Both the position numbers and the translations under genes were made by a program. Of a stretch of DNA of 64,000 nt, positions 9,186 to 20,665 are shown one piece after another. Source of the stretch: Branchipolynoe longqiensis (Eukaryota > Annelida > Polychaeta > Phyllodocida > Polynoidae); NCBI GenBank assembly GCA_030323885.1, contig CM059186.1, forward strand, positions 175,157,047 through 175,221,046. The letters are read 5' to 3'. The notes below the pieces were generated by a model that worked only from the letters and a program-made list of their open reading frames with translations, ran no database searches and was not told the origin of the DNA. Position 1 is the first letter of the stretch. The number at the start of each line of letters is the position of its first letter.

Positions 9186-9526
9186 ATGCAAGTTAACAGT
9201 CGGTTTGGCCAGTCAGCTAGGCATGAGACACACGTGCAGACAACTGTAGTGCTTTGTACACTCGGTAAAGTGAACTTCAACCCAGACCTACTCCATTATG
9301 CGTTAGACATTGCTGTCAAATGTGACAAGACTAACAAAATACCCATGTTAAATAACGCCAATGATAACGCCTAAATAAAAGGAGACCATTCAGTGTAAGC
9401 AACATTATCATAAATAACTAAGTAGTTGATGTCGCATTATTTCCATTAATTTATTTAATAATTCATCGATTTGTTTAATTTAAGGAGAACAGTTAGGTAG
9501 GCTTCTCCGACATCTCTCCTGGCCTT
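9186..9526. other. No gene recognised
   Basis: Unique-looking, moderately AT-rich. A 62-codon open frame has no recognisable feature. Confidence 0.5.
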
Positions 9527-9850
9527 GCCTGACGCGGTGGCCGAATCAATAGAGTGCAGCCTTTCCCTGTGGAAGGTCAGTAGTTTGAATCACAGCCGAG
9601 TCAAACCAATGACTTATAAAAATGGATACTTGTCACTACCTAGCCTGGCGCTCGGCCTTAATAGGACAGGACAAGGACTGGTTAGCTCAGTATCAGGACA
9701 ATGTTACTGTGTGGGATATCGGGTCACACTGCCGGTGTCCTGGTCTCCCAGTGTGGCAGCACTATGAAGTCACCATGAGTGCACACTGCTACAAGTCGAT
9801 ACCCGTCCTGCTATGGCTGTTGCTATGACATAAAACAACAAATAAACAAA
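9527..9850 (+). mobile_element. SINE-A, near full length
   Basis: Head ACGCGGTGGCCGAATCAATA, body, and a diverged tail (GGCTGTTGCTATGACATAAA). Confidence 0.85.
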
Positions 9851-9950
9851 ACCAAATCCGCGCTGACCCCAGCTCACCCTGTTATCCTGCCCTAGCAGCA
9901 TCCGTGAAGTGTGTCACACAGACAGTTCTTGTAAAATGTAGAGCCCGAAG

Positions 9951-10048
9951 GTTGGTTAGTTGTTGGAGTTTTACGTCCTGGCACCATCTAAGGGCATGTC
10001 AGGATGGGTACCGACTTCTGACAGTGCGATTTCATAGTGCTGCCCGAC
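9951..10048 (-). mobile_element. SINE-A 3' fragment
   Basis: GTTGGAGTTTTACGTCCTGG, then TACCGACTTCTGACAGTGCG. It abuts a plus-strand SINE-A. Confidence 0.8.
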
Positions 10049-10051
10049 TAG

Positions 10052-10384
10052 ATGGGAGGGCCGAATGAGTTGAGCGTCCGTCTCCTGTTTTTGGAGATCG
10101 GGGGATCCGAACCCATGGGTGTGTGGGTTCGAACCCTGGTCAAGTCAAACCGATAACTTAAAAATTGATACTTGTTGCTTCCTAGTGAGGTGCTCAGCAT
10201 TATTAGGATATGGCAAGGACTGTTTAGGTCAGTGTCAGGTTATTGTGACTGAGTGGGATATCAGGTCATGGTGCTGGTGGCCTGGCAGCACTATAAAGTC
10301 ACCATGAATGCGCACTGTCACAAGTCAGTGCCCGTCCTGGTATGACCTTAGATGTTGCTAGGACGCAAAACAACAAACAAACAA
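10052..10384 (+). mobile_element. SINE-A, full length (unit 1)
   Basis: Head GGGCCGAATGAGTTGAGCGT with a duplicated B-box region (two GAACCC words), body, and tail GACGCAAAACAACAAACAAA. Confidence 0.85.
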
Positions 10385-10455
10385 AGCATAGCGCTGCCCC
10401 ACTGGGATATCAGGCAGCTGGCACTATGACCCAATATCCCACTCAGTCACCGCGT
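10385..10455 (-). mobile_element. SINE-A fragment (unit 1)
   Basis: GACCCAATATCCCACTCAGT in reverse orientation. The copy is cut short and joined to the end of a SINE head (CGCGTCGGGTTAGAG). The equivalent copy in unit 2 is complete, so unit 1 has an internal deletion. Confidence 0.75.
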
Positions 10456-11159
10456 CGGGTTAGAGCCGAGAGGACCACAGCGTGAGATGAGGAGCAAACT
10501 GTCCTCTTTTGTTGCTTGGATTCCATTGAGATGTCTCCAAACAGTGATCAGCCATCTAGTTTATACATGTTTATCATTGACAATGATAGAGTAGTCGTGC
10601 TGGGATAAAGATGGTGAGGCATGTACACCCCGTATAAATGGAAAGGGATAAAACGGTTGAATTTAATGCTGTACATTATGTGTGTGTGGGGGGGGTGCGT
10701 ACATAGAAAGTTCCATTGTTATGGAACAATGTCGTGTGGTTTGAGCGTCGTCAAAGTCCTACTGTATATCTTAAAGAGTGATGACACCGGGAAATGAATT
10801 ACCCCCACCACTAGCTCCATCAGCCCCCACCAGGCCCCAACAGCCCCCACCAGCCCAAATCCACCCCAACCCCACCCCTATCACCACCACCTATCCCTTA
10901 CCCAGCTAATTAAATGAGTGTTTTCATGCGAGACCAGAATCTATAATTATAAAATATATTCTAGTCCATTGATATAGATAGCTTCGTTTTTATTCTCATA
11001 CATGGAGTTATATATAACTGAATCTTGATCTGGAATACATTTATTTTAATGCTGAAATAGTGTTAACACATTAACGAAATAGCGTTGTTTTGGAGTCATT
11101 ACATCTCTGTTGGGATATCTATTACAAAACGTAGTTATACCCTATCCTATAAAACTGGT

Positions 11160-11335
11160 AGTTTTTGTTTGTTGCTGTTTTGCATCCTAGCAACATCAAA
11201 GGTCACATCAGGACAGGTACAGACTTTTGCCAGTGCGCAATCATGGCGACTTTATAGTGCTCTCCCACTGGGAGACCAGGCCACCAGCACCATGACCTGA
11301 TATCCCACTCAGTCACATTATCCTGAAGACCAGAC
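11160..11335 (-). mobile_element. SINE-A 3' half
   Basis: Tail TGCATCCTAGCAACATC and body to CAGTCACATTATCC. Confidence 0.8.
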
Positions 11336-11668
11336 GGGATGCCCGAATGAGTTGAGCGTCCGTCTCCTGTTTTGGGAGATCGGGGGATTCAAACCTGTGT
11401 GGGTTTGAACCCTGGTTGAGTCAAACCAATGACATTACAATTGATACTTGTTGTTTCCTAGCCTGGTGCTTGGCATTATTAGGATAGGGCAAGTACTGGT
11501 TGGCCAGGATAATGTGACTGAGTGGGATATCAGGTCATGGTGCTGGCAGCCTGATTTCCCAGTGGGACAGGACTATAAAGTCAATATGACTGCGCACTGT
11601 CACAAGTTGGCACCTGTCCTAATATGACCTTACATGTTGCTAGGACGTAAAACAACAACAAACAAACA
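11336..11668 (+). mobile_element. SINE-A, full length (unit 2)
   Basis: Head GACGGGATGCCCGAATGAG, body, and tail CTAGGACGTAAAACAACAAC. Confidence 0.85.
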
Positions 11669-11669
11669 A

Positions 11670-11915
11670 AGCATAGCGCTGCTATACTGGGATATCAGGC
11701 AGATGGCACTATGACCCAATATCCCACTCAGTCACATTATCCTGACACTGAGCTAACCAGACGTTGCCCTATCCTATTAATGCCAAGCACCAGGCTACAA
11801 ATCGACAAATATCAATTTGATAAGTCATTGGTTTGACTCAACCGGGAACCGACCTCCCGACCTTCTGCACACGAGGCACGCGCTCTATTGATTCGGCCAC
11901 CGCGTCCGGTTAGAG
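11670..11915 (-). mobile_element. SINE-A, tail missing (unit 2)
   Basis: Runs from CATAGCGCTGC to the head GCCACCGCGTCCGGTTAGAG. Confidence 0.8.
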
Positions 11916-12596
11916 CTGAGAGGACCACAGCGTGAGATGAGGATAAAACTGCCCTCTTTTGTTGCTTGGATTCCATTGAGATGTCTCCAAACAGTGATCA
12001 GCCATCTAGTTTATATGTGTTTATCATTGACAATGATGGAGTCGTCATGCTGGGATAAAGATCGTGAGGAATGGACACTCTGCATAAATGGAAAGTGGTA
12101 AAATGGTTGAATTTAATGCTTTACCTTATGTGTGTGGGGGAGGGGGGGGGGTGCATACATAGAAAGTTCCATTGTTAGGGACCAATGTCGTGTGGTTTGA
12201 GCATCGTCAAAGTCCTATTGTATGTCTTAAAGAGTGATGACACTGGGAGATGAATCACCCCCCCCCCCTAGCTCCACCAACCCCCACCAGCCCCGACCAG
12301 CCCCCACCAGCCCAAACCCACCGCAACCCCACCCCTATCACCAACACCTATCCCTTACCCAGCTAATAAAATGAGTGGTTTCATGCGAGACCAGAATCTA
12401 TGATTTAAAAATATATCTTAGTCCATTGATATAGATAGCTTCGTTTTTATTCTCATACAGGGAGCTATATATAACTCAATCTTGATCTGGAATAAATTTA
12501 TTTTAATGCTGAAATAGTGTTAACACATTAACGAAATACCGTCATTAACACATTACATCTCTGTTAGGATATTTATTACAAAACGTAGTTATACCT

Positions 12597-12672
12597 TTTT
12601 AGTGCTGTCCTACTGGGAGACCAGGCCACCATCACCATGACCTGATATCCCACTCAGTCACATTACCCTGAA
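12597..12672 (-). mobile_element. SINE-A fragment
   Basis: Equivalent of 11230-11335 with about 90 bp of the tail deleted. Confidence 0.7.
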
Positions 12673-12675
12673 GAC

Positions 12676-13028
12676 CAGATGTGATGGCCGAATGAGTTGA
12701 GTGTCCGTCTCCTGTTTTGGGAGATCAGGGGATCCGAACCTTTGTGGTTTCGAATCCTGGTCGAGTCAAACCAATGACGGGGTTAAAATTTATACTTGTT
12801 GCTTTCTAGCCTGGTGCTTGGCATTATTAGGTTAGGGCAAGGACTGGTTGGCTCAATGTCAGGATAATGTGACTGAGTGGTGCCGGCGACAGTTCATGGT
12901 GCCGGCGGGCTGATTTCCCAGTGGGGCAGTACTATAAAGTCACTATGAGTGAGCACTGTCACAAGTCGGTACCCGTCCTGATATGACCTTAGATGTTGCT
13001 AGGATGTAAAACAACAATGAAAACAAAA
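12676..13028 (+). mobile_element. SINE-A, full length
   Basis: Head GATGGCCGAATGAGTTGAGT to tail CTAGGATGTAAAACAACAAT. Begins the third, partial unit. Confidence 0.85.
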
Positions 13029-13029
13029 C

Positions 13030-13236
13030 AAATATTACCGTAACACTGAGCCAACCAGTCCTGCCCTATCATAATAATGCAGAATGCTTGGCTACGAAAT
13101 GACAAGCATAAATTTTGAAATCATTGGTTTGACTCGACCAGGGTTAGACCCACGAACCCAAGGTTTCGGATCCCTCGATCTCCCAAAACAGGAGAGGGAC
13201 GCTCAACTCATTCGGCCATCCCGTCTGGTCTCTAAA
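13030..13236 (-). mobile_element. SINE-A head half
   Basis: CACTGAGCCAACCAGTCC to CATTCGGCCATCCCGTC in reverse orientation. Confidence 0.8.
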
Positions 13237-13309
13237 GCTAGTAGTTGACAGGTCAGTTCGATATAAATCTTTAGTATTCTGCTTATTTGTTCAAATTTCA
13301 GCTTCTGAA

Positions 13310-13546
13310 AAAAGGAAGTTTCTTTTATTTAATGAGGCCTCTAGAGCACAATGATTTTTATTATCGGCTATTGGACATCAGATACATGGTCATTCTGGCA
13401 TATTTCTTTAAAGGAAACCCAGTGCCGCCACATAGGCTACTCTTTTCGATGAGCAGCAAGGGTATTTTAAATGTACTTTCTCACAGACAGGACGGCACAT
13501 ACCACAGCCTTTGATGAACCAGTTGTGGACCACTGGTTTATTTCAG
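13310..13546 (-). mobile_element. SINE-B body, lophotrochozoan type
   Basis: On the minus strand: AACTGGTTCATCAAAGGCTG, then GTGGTATGTGCCGTCCTGTC and TATTGGACATC-type sequence, closely matching 32640-32890 and 34078-34300. No tRNA-like head is attached. Confidence 0.8.
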
Positions 13547-13737
13547 CTTCTGGTGATCAACGTAGATAAAACTTGAAAGAAAAACGATTTTTTTAAATGT
13601 ATAATTGCTTTAATAGCGGTCAATTAACGTCACGAAGGTTACTACAAATAAATGACACCCCACACTCAGAGTGCGATCTGAACCCACATTATTACGATTG
13701 CAGGGCGTGCATCTCAAGCACAACCTAGACCCTGCTG

Positions 13738-14339
13738 ATGCCCCTGTCACACTACGACGCTTCTCGCCGGCGACCGGTCAACGTGTGGTGTTTTTGGGCG
13801 ATAATTAGTGAAATATCGAGACGTGCTGGGGGCGCGTTATGCGCGCGTCGGTACACGTCGGTACACGTCTTTGTCGCCGGCGAGTCGCCGACGAAAGTCG
13901 GCGCGCGTTATTGGTCGCTGAGTGTTTTGAACCTGTCCAAAACTTCCAACGCGCAGCAACGCGCGGGACGAAATGGGTAAGAACGCTAGGAGGACGTTAG
14001 GCGCGCGTCGCCCTGCGTTGGACGCGCCGGCATAACGTTATGGGAATGCTAGAAAGACGGCGCGCGCGTGGGAGGGTCGTTGCTCACGCGTCGCGCAAAC
14101 TGGGCCATTTTTGTTTTACGCCCTACCAACATTTAAGGTTAAATGAAGACGTCGCGCCAAACTTTTTTTTTTTTTCCCCCAGCGCGTATACACACGTTGG
14201 CGGCGCGCGCATAACGCGCCGCGCTGACGCCGATCTTTTCTCCCAAACCGCCGAAAAGTTTGACGTTTCTCGACGCGCAAGATTTTATTTCCAACGCTGA
14301 CGGATCGCCGGGAGAAGCGTCGTAGTGTGACAGGGGCAT
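13738..14339. mobile_element. Palindromic TIR element E1, copy a
   Basis: The left end ATGCCCCTGTCACACTACGA is complemented at the right end (TCGTAGTGTGACAGGGGCAT). Sub-terminal CGCTTCTC also pairs with GAGAAGCG. The interior is densely built from GCGCGCG, CGTCGG and CGCCGG words. It carries a short SINE-A-tail-like block TTTTACGCCCTACCAACATT. No transposase frame is present. Confidence 0.75.
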
Positions 14340-14408
14340 GAGATCAACCTCTCGATAATAATGTGTGCGCGAGCTCCGTGTGCGCTCAATGCAGACTATG
14401 ATTATGTC

Positions 14409-14600
14409 ATGGGGGAGGGGGGGTGATGAAAATGGGAAATATTGCGCCTAGAGCGGGACTCGAACCCACATCTCTTTGCATTCCGGGCCTGTGTGCTAAC
14501 CATTACACCACCTAGGCTCCCTGACATCGCCACACTACCCACGCCTACCTGTATGTGTGGTTACTTGCCTGAGAGGTCAGTGCATACTACTACAATTACG
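14409..14600 (-). mobile_element. SINE-C, copy 3
   Basis: tRNA-like module at 14444-14520 in reverse orientation with AGCGGGACTCGAACCCACAT. Flanks GATGAAAATGGGAAATATTG and TGCCTGAGAGGTCAGTGCAT match the other copies. Confidence 0.8.
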
Positions 14601-15161
14601 ATAGTGCGTCTACTGTGAAGTCAAAGATCACCCTCGAATGAGGCTACAATTAGCATTAGTGCTATTCATTGGACAAATAGCTGCCAGTTGTTATTCCTGT
14701 TTTTGCCAAGTGATTATAGATTGCATCATCCTTTCTTGTGTACTGGGTGTGTATATCTTTTGACTAGTATGTATGTGTATATTTATAGTTAGTATATGTA
14801 TATACTTTTATACTTGTATAAATCATCGGTATGAGGTATTTTCCTATTATTATTATGATCCGTTGACATGATGTGATCATCCATTAACTGACTCAGATAA
14901 ATTTGCTGCGGTATACTCGCCTATGGTGCGCCGCCACCGGCAGTTCTTTGTACTTATTCCTCAGTCTTTGTATAGATCACTTGCTGTGAAATTTTTTTAT
15001 TTATACGATAGGGCTATATTTTCCTGTCAAAGAGAAAATAAACTCTCTCAATCTATCTTAGCTCTTCCTATTTTCTTCTCCACCTCAGCTAGGATAAATT
15101 TATATAATATATATATAGATCCATATATATATATATATATATATTGTGGGGTTAATGACCA
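14601..15161. other. AT-rich spacer, possible LTR-like end
   Basis: TATAAATCAT near 14817 and AATAAACTCTCTCAATC near 15038, followed by a pyrimidine-rich run, loosely resemble the LTR pieces at 24.9 and 62.3 kb. A TA microsatellite covers 15100-15145. No gene is seen. Confidence 0.3.
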
Positions 15162-15250
15162 TTGGAAATATTGCGCCTACAGTAGGATTCTAACCAACGC
15201 TTCTTACAATTCCCGGATTACCATGCTAACCTACTATACTAACTCAATGA
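15162..15250 (-). mobile_element. SINE-C, degenerate copy
   Basis: GGAAATATTGCGCCTACAGT, then CCATGCTAACC and CCGGATTACC, at the positions expected for a decayed SINE-C tRNA module. Confidence 0.5.
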
Positions 15251-15260
15251 CATAATAACA

Positions 15261-16024
15261 GGGGCCATATGTATGGTGCGGTGTTAGCGAGCCTAAACCA
15301 GTTTTGGACGGGATTTCTAGTTTAGCGGTGAAAAGTCGCTATGTATTGGGCTGTGTTACGGAAACACCGTGAGTTTAAGGTCGGGTATGCTAACACCATG
15401 CCATAGCAAGTTTAACGTTGGTGTTAGGTACTGATTAGGCCCAAATCTATTCAATGCTATCATATTTAACAGAATAACTCACTCAAAAAGTGAAATTTGG
15501 CCAAATTAACCCCAAAATCTACTCCACCCGCGGTCTTCGATATTAATGCCCCCGCTACATTGACGGCAATATTCATACTGTCGAATGTAGACAAAACAAA
15601 TGGTCGCCACGACGGCGGCGTTAATAGCGCTTCGATTTTGTCCTTAATTTGACCAATTTTATTTAACAGAATAACATACAAAAAAAGTGGAATTTGGTCA
15701 AATTAACCCTAAAATCGAACCGATATTAACGCCGGCGTCGAATTTTGGTCAAATTAAACCAGAAATCGAACCGATATTAATGCCGCCACCGACACTGCCA
15801 CTGCCGCTGCCGTATCAGCGGCGATATTGGCAAATAGCAGTGCTCGCCAGGAACAGGCTCAGAGGGATTTCCCAAATCTATAAATAACTGCTAGGTTAGC
15901 TAACACCACCACGCTTTGGACCCGTACATACCCCATGACCCCATTACCCAACACTGGCGTTAGCTAACCCGGTGGCAGCCCTTAACACCGGAGCTGATAC
16001 AAAGTTGTTCATACATATGGCCCC
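15261..16024. mobile_element. Palindromic TIR element E5, copy a
   Basis: Ends GGGGCCATATGTATG and its complement CATACATATGGCCCC. The interior repeats GTTAGC, GCTAAC and AACACC words, plus TTGGTCAAATTAACCC blocks repeated two to three times. Copy b at 35040 shares the CAGAGGGATTTCCCAAATCT block and most of the layout. Confidence 0.75.
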
Positions 16025-16034
16025 AGCATTACAC

Positions 16035-16390
16035 ACGCTATTAACCACCATATATACATTTGACTATTAAAAGAGTAACCGAAACTAAAACCAAATCTAA
16101 CTGATATAAAACCACAGTATATGATTTAACCACTAGTCTACTTTACTGCACACTGTGCATTGATGCAAATACCTTGCACTATGTCGAGTACCTATGCTGT
16201 ACACTATACAGCATAGGATGTTCCCCCACTTGTAATGTTCAGAATGGGGTTGTTTTTCACACAATGCTGCACATTCTACTTCCCCATTACCATGTACAAA
16301 CCAAACATGATCGATTCAACAGCTAGAAGACCCGTGCCTCAGCGCTGACAAAAATAGGTTTTCAGATGAATATAATATTTACCTGGAAAA
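16035..16390 (+). mobile_element. LINE 3' untranslated-like segment
   Basis: GTGCCTCAGCGCTGACAAA and TTCAGATGAATATAATATTT match the 3' end of the reverse-transcriptase element at 29.8 kb (GTGCCCCGGCACTGACAAA, TTCAGATGAATAAATACTTT). The upstream AATGTTCAGAATGGG region is less similar. The coding part is absent. Confidence 0.55.
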
Positions 16391-16944
16391 AACAACCCAC
16401 AAAAATCTTGACAATATCTCGGATCCTGATGCAAGTACCCTAACGACGCCTATCTGTCGTTGTGGCTGTGGACTGAAAGATCAGTACAAGCTACTCAATT
16501 CATTCATTCTTGAATTGTAAGTCTTTTATATGGTATACATCCATGAGCTGTTAAATGATTACAATTACATACAATACATACAGATAATGCACTTATAATA
16601 TATTCCTCTGAGCGAGTGGAGGCTAGGCCCCGCGCAGGAGGCGCAGTGGTGCATGATGGGAGTCCCCCCCCCCCCCCCACCTGGAATGGGGGGAGTGCAA
16701 GACACTACAGGCATTATTACATGGCATAAAGGGTTTATCACTATCCATATATATATATATCAGAGTGAGAGCTGGGAGACCGTTGGAGTTGGTTCCCAGG
16801 AAAGCGGAAGCAGAGAGTGCCCGGTTACAGGGGGCGGGGGGGCTGCTGAGGATAAGGGGTGTCGGGAAGTGAGAGGTGCCCAGATGGAGCACTGAAAACA
16901 TTAGGGACTATTCTTTATTTATATTCACATAATAAATGATATAG

Positions 16945-16989
<45 letters not shown>

Positions 16990-17112
16990 AGCATGAACCA
17001 TGTATGGGATCGGGGTCATGTGAATTGTCATTGGAATGATGAAAATGGGAAATATTGCACCTAGGTTTTTGAACTAGCTACATGGTTCCGCGCCTGAGAT
17101 GTCAGAGTAGAC
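16391..17112. other. Spacer with TA microsatellite and SINE-C scrap
   Basis: A TA run covers 16951-16986. GATGAAAATGGGAAATATTG at 17037-17056 is a SINE-C flank. A poly-C tract occurs at 16666. No gene is seen. Confidence 0.55.
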
Positions 17113-17620
17113 ATATGTGTGATGTATAAGGATTATGCGAGTATAAAGGCATGTAAGGGGAATGTTCTTATTATTGTTGTAATCACTTATGTTCCATCCT
17201 ACTCTATGACCGGGCGCGGTGGCCTGTAGAGCGTGGGCATCCCGTGCGGAAGGTCAGGAGTTCCGTTCCTGGTCGAGTCAAAACAATGAATTAAAATGTT
17301 ATACTTGCCACTTCCTAGTATGGCGCTTGGAATTAATAGAATAGGGCAAGGACTGGTTAGCTCACTGTCAGGATAATGTGACTGAGTGGGATATGGGGTC
17401 AAGGTGCTGGTGGCCTCATTTCCCAGTGGGGCAGCACTGTAAAAGTCACCATTAGTCCGCACTGTCACAAGTCGGTACCCGTCCTGATATGACCTTAGAT
17501 GTTGCTAGGATACAAAACAACAACAAACAAACAAATCCTACTCTATGGGTGACCCCACCCCTTCTTCAGACCGGTGGCGCCACCGCTGGCCCAAACCCTA
17601 ACCAATGGAGCGAACCACCA
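17113..17620 (+). repeat. Repeat R1, copy 3, split by SINE-A
   Basis: GTGATGTATAAGGATTATGC and GAGTATAAAGGCATGTAAG precede the SINE. GGGTGACCCCACCCC and CGGTGGCGCCACCG follow it. Removing the SINE and one target duplication restores the order seen in copies 1 and 2. Confidence 0.7.
17209..17534 (+). mobile_element. SINE-A, full length with 13-bp target duplication
   Basis: Starts ACCGGGCGCGGTGGCCTGTA and ends in AACAACAAACAAACAA. It is flanked by ATCCTACTCTATG at 17196-17208 and 17535-17547. This perfect duplication defines the true ends of the SINE-A family in this window. Confidence 0.93.
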
Positions 17621-18286
17621 TGCTAATAAAGCCAGCCATATACTCGCGACTGGATATGACCGCGAAGGGTCATCAGTAACTGGAGGCTGCTTTGATTCAT
17701 TTTATTTCAAATCAAGTAGGATTCAAAGTGTCTTACTGAAAACTAAATAGCATCTAGTTGTCTAGTCGGATCCTTTTCTACCTGTTCCTCGTGGTTTTTA
17801 CTTTTACACTCAGAACACACTAGACACTCAGTATACTGACTCGGAATGAAGAAGCTTTGGTTTGACTGTCCGCACTAAAAAATTGATCTGATGTACTGTA
17901 GGGATCGTCGCGAAGTATTCGGTGGAACTTACACTGTTATCGCTACGTCCCAATGATCTACTGCAATCAAATGTCCTTCTTTTATATAAAGAAAATAAAA
18001 TTAAAATAAAAAGAATGCCAACCAAAAAACATTAATAACAAAATATGGATACGCGTGAGGCCTTTTTTTTTTAACGATTTGAATATGTCAAATATGAAAT
18101 ATATATGTTTCGATGGGGCCACAGCGTATGCTTGGTAGATTGTAATTGCCTAGTAAGTATGGACCAATCATTTGGATCATTATTGGGGAAAAGCTCCAGT
18201 AATGTAATCGAAATGGCAGTGGAAATACAGGAACAGGTGACTGAGTTGGATATATCTCACTCTCTCTCTCTCTATCAATCAATCAA
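17621..18286. other. No gene recognised
   Basis: AT-rich unique-looking sequence with short open frames only. Confidence 0.5.
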
Positions 18287-18658
18287 TCAATCAATAGTTC
18301 CATCCTCTAGTCGAGGGTTGGATGCAATGGTTCTCCACTTGTCCCGATGTTGTGCTGTTCTGATAGACTGTGAATAATTCAAGCCTGTCCACTGTGAAAT
18401 ATTTGTAAACCATGATGTTCTTGGTCTCCCTCTCCCTCTGCTGCCATTCACCTTCCCTTCCAACAATGTATGGTATATTGAACTCTGACGAATGATGTGG
18501 CCAAAATAAATAAGTTTCTTTGTCTGTATAGTGGCAAACAAGCTTTTCTTATTTTTAATTTTTCTGAGAACTTCTTTGTTGGTGATCTTCTTTGTCCATG
18601 ATATTTTCATCATCCTTCCATAAGTCCACATCTCAAATGCTGCTAAACGTTTGTACAT
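18287..18658 (-). pseudogene. RTE-like non-LTR retrotransposon, C-terminal end
   Basis: About 120 codons remain open on the minus strand. They read KRLAAFEMWTYGRMMKISWT, then ITNKEVLRKI, KLIYFGHIIRQ, LLEGKVNGSRGRGRPRTSW and WTGLNYSQSIRTAQHRDKWR. This is the highly conserved region following the reverse-transcriptase domain of RTE-clade and similar LINEs. The stop codon lies within a short TGAT-type repeat (the plus strand shows ATCAATCAATCAATCAAT at 18277-18298), a hallmark of RTE 3' ends, which are nearly free of untranslated sequence. All upstream endonuclease and reverse-transcriptase sequence is missing, so the copy is 5'-truncated and dead on arrival. Confidence 0.8.
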
Positions 18659-19000
18659 TTTCTTAGAGATTGTCCATGTCCATATATATATATTATTATA
18701 TAGATCTCTCTATATATATATATTGGCAGAGAAAAGAAATATGAAAGTGCTAGCTTTTTTCTTTAAAAAAAATTCTTTTATGGTACACAGTACTGTAAAG
18801 ACCTGGAGTAGAAAGCCTGAGCTGCCGTGCATATCCCAGCCTATTTATTCAAGGTTCTGATATTTCTCACGAAGGTGAGCATATAGGCATACACAACAGT
18901 GTTGGCATTAGACCTGCAATACTTGTCAACACAGGGAGCTCAGCCGATGTGAAGTGGGTTCTGAAATGGATGTTTTACCTGGATTGGACATGAACGTTAT
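18659..19000. other. No gene recognised
   Basis: Short TA runs at 18680-18722, then unique-looking DNA. Confidence 0.5.
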
Positions 19001-19710
19001 GGCCCTGTCACACTACGACGTGACTACGTCAGCGTAACCACAATGTGAAAATAATGATATTACGTCGAAGTTATCGGCGTAATATGCAAATTGTGGACGT
19101 GAATGCTGCGTAGTTGACGTGAGCATAACGTGAAAGTAACATCGGCGTAACGTCGGCCTAGCATTAGTGTTAGCGAGATAGCTAAGCGTGGGCATTCAGA
19201 AAACGTTTCAATCACGTTCGGATGAGGTTATGGACGTTAGCAACACGCTACGGGCTCGTCAATGACGTGAACTACCTGACCACACGTTCGCAACACGTTA
19301 TAACGACGTTTTCGACCTGTCAGCGTGTTGCTCGGGCGACGCTCCGTTACGTCCGACCCCCGTTAACTTAACGCTGCCCACACGTTCCTCCCAGCCGGGC
19401 CGTTGGTCTGACGTGACATAACGTGACTCTAACGTCATTTACGCTGCTATAACGATCGCGGAACGTCTACCTAACGTCATTGTCACGTCATCCCGACATA
19501 ACAGCTTCACGTCGAGATACGTCGAAAGTTTTGAACATGTTCAAAACCTCGACGCGCACCGACGTAACATGACGTAACATGACGTAGCTCGACGTCACTC
19601 TAACGTCATTATGACGTCATCATAACGTAACCCAACGTATGACAACGTAATGACGAAAAATCACCACGTTAGGCTCACGTTGGCTCATTACGTCGTAGTG
19701 TGACAGGGGT
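19001..19710. mobile_element. Palindromic TIR element E2
   Basis: Left GGCCCTGTCACACTACGACG and right CGTCGTAGTGTGACAGGGG. The interior consists almost entirely of ACGT-centred words (AACGTCATT, GACGTAAC, AACGTGA). The terminal sequence is shared with E1 and E3, but the interior is not. Confidence 0.75.
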
Positions 19711-20338
19711 ATTACGCGTTAGAAGTGGCTCTGTGTGTCGATGGATTGAGTAGGTGCCAGTCCATGAGGGGGAGGGGGAGAGGGAGGGGGGGAGGGAGGG
19801 GGGGGGGGGGGGGGAGAAGGGAGAGATTTCGCACGAGCGCCGCAAGAGGGCGCCATGGCACACTGAGATTGTGAGAGTGCCTAGAGCTTAGTAGTAGGTA
19901 CTCCAAAGCTATTTGTTATTTTAATGTTTCAGTGTTTAAAATGATATAGGTGTATATGTCTTTTAAATCCTATTCCGGTGATATCAAATTCACCTGGATC
20001 TCTTGAAAAGTTCCTAAATTATGAGGTTTTAAAGATTTATTTGTTTGCCCTTTTTGTGGACATTTCCAAATTAGGGAAATCTAGGTTTTTAAGGCCCCAA
20101 CACAAAAGCTATGCTGCGTATAATGTGTCCAATATTAAAGAATCTCACTCTCTACAGCACAAATAACAGGCTCCATTTTTTTTCAAGACCATTAGCTTTG
20201 TTATTCTTTCAGATATTTCATGGTAAACTTGCTAAATTCCTTAATTTCTACAAATAGTAGACTTGTCAACTGGTGCAGAGGTGCCAACAGTTTGGTGATA
20301 GCCACCATTGAAAAGTTTCAGTTTCACCATGTAAGAAG
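19711..20338. other. Spacer with poly-G tract
   Basis: A G-rich run (19767-19815) is followed by AT-rich unique-looking DNA. No convincing coding region. Confidence 0.5.
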
Positions 20339-20643
20339 GACCGGGCGCGATGGCCTAATCGGTAGAACGCGGGCCTCGCGTGCGGAAGGTCGGGCCAATG
20401 ACTTTAAAATTGATACTTGTCGCTTTCTAGCCTGGCCCTCGGCATTAATACGATAGGGCAAGGACTTGTTAGCTCAGTCTGAGGATAATGTGACTGAGTG
20501 GGATCTCAGGTCATGGTGCTGGTGGCCTGATTTCCCAGTGGGGCAGCACTATAAAAGTGACCATGAGTGCGCACTGTCACAAGTCGGTGCGCGTCCTGAT
20601 ATGACCTTAGATTTTGGTAGGACCTAAAAGAACAACAAACAAA
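20339..20643 (+). mobile_element. SINE-A with B-box deletion
   Basis: Head GACCGGGCGCGATGGCCTAA, then a jump from GGAAGGTCGGG straight to CCAATGACTT, which deletes the B-box. Body and tail are complete. Confidence 0.85.
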
Positions 20644-20665
20644 GGAACCATGAAAAAAGGATATA

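Larger units (their letters stand above)
10061..12687. repeat. Tandem segmental duplication, about 1.3 kb x 2
   Basis: Unit 1 (10061-11342) and unit 2 (11343-12687) contain the same order of sequence. Each has a SINE-A in plus, a SINE-A fragment in minus, GAGGACCACAGCGTGAGATG, a G-run followed by CATACATAGAAAGTTCC or GTACATAGAAAGTTCC, a CCCCCACCAGCCC tract and a TTAACACATTAACGAAATA block. A third SINE-A starting at 12688 begins a further partial unit. Small deletions distinguish the units. Confidence 0.8.

Noticed and set aside
17209..17300. Functional tRNA gene at SINE-A heads
   Set aside because: A- and B-box words are present, but there is no complete cloverleaf, and the head is followed by the SINE body in every copy.
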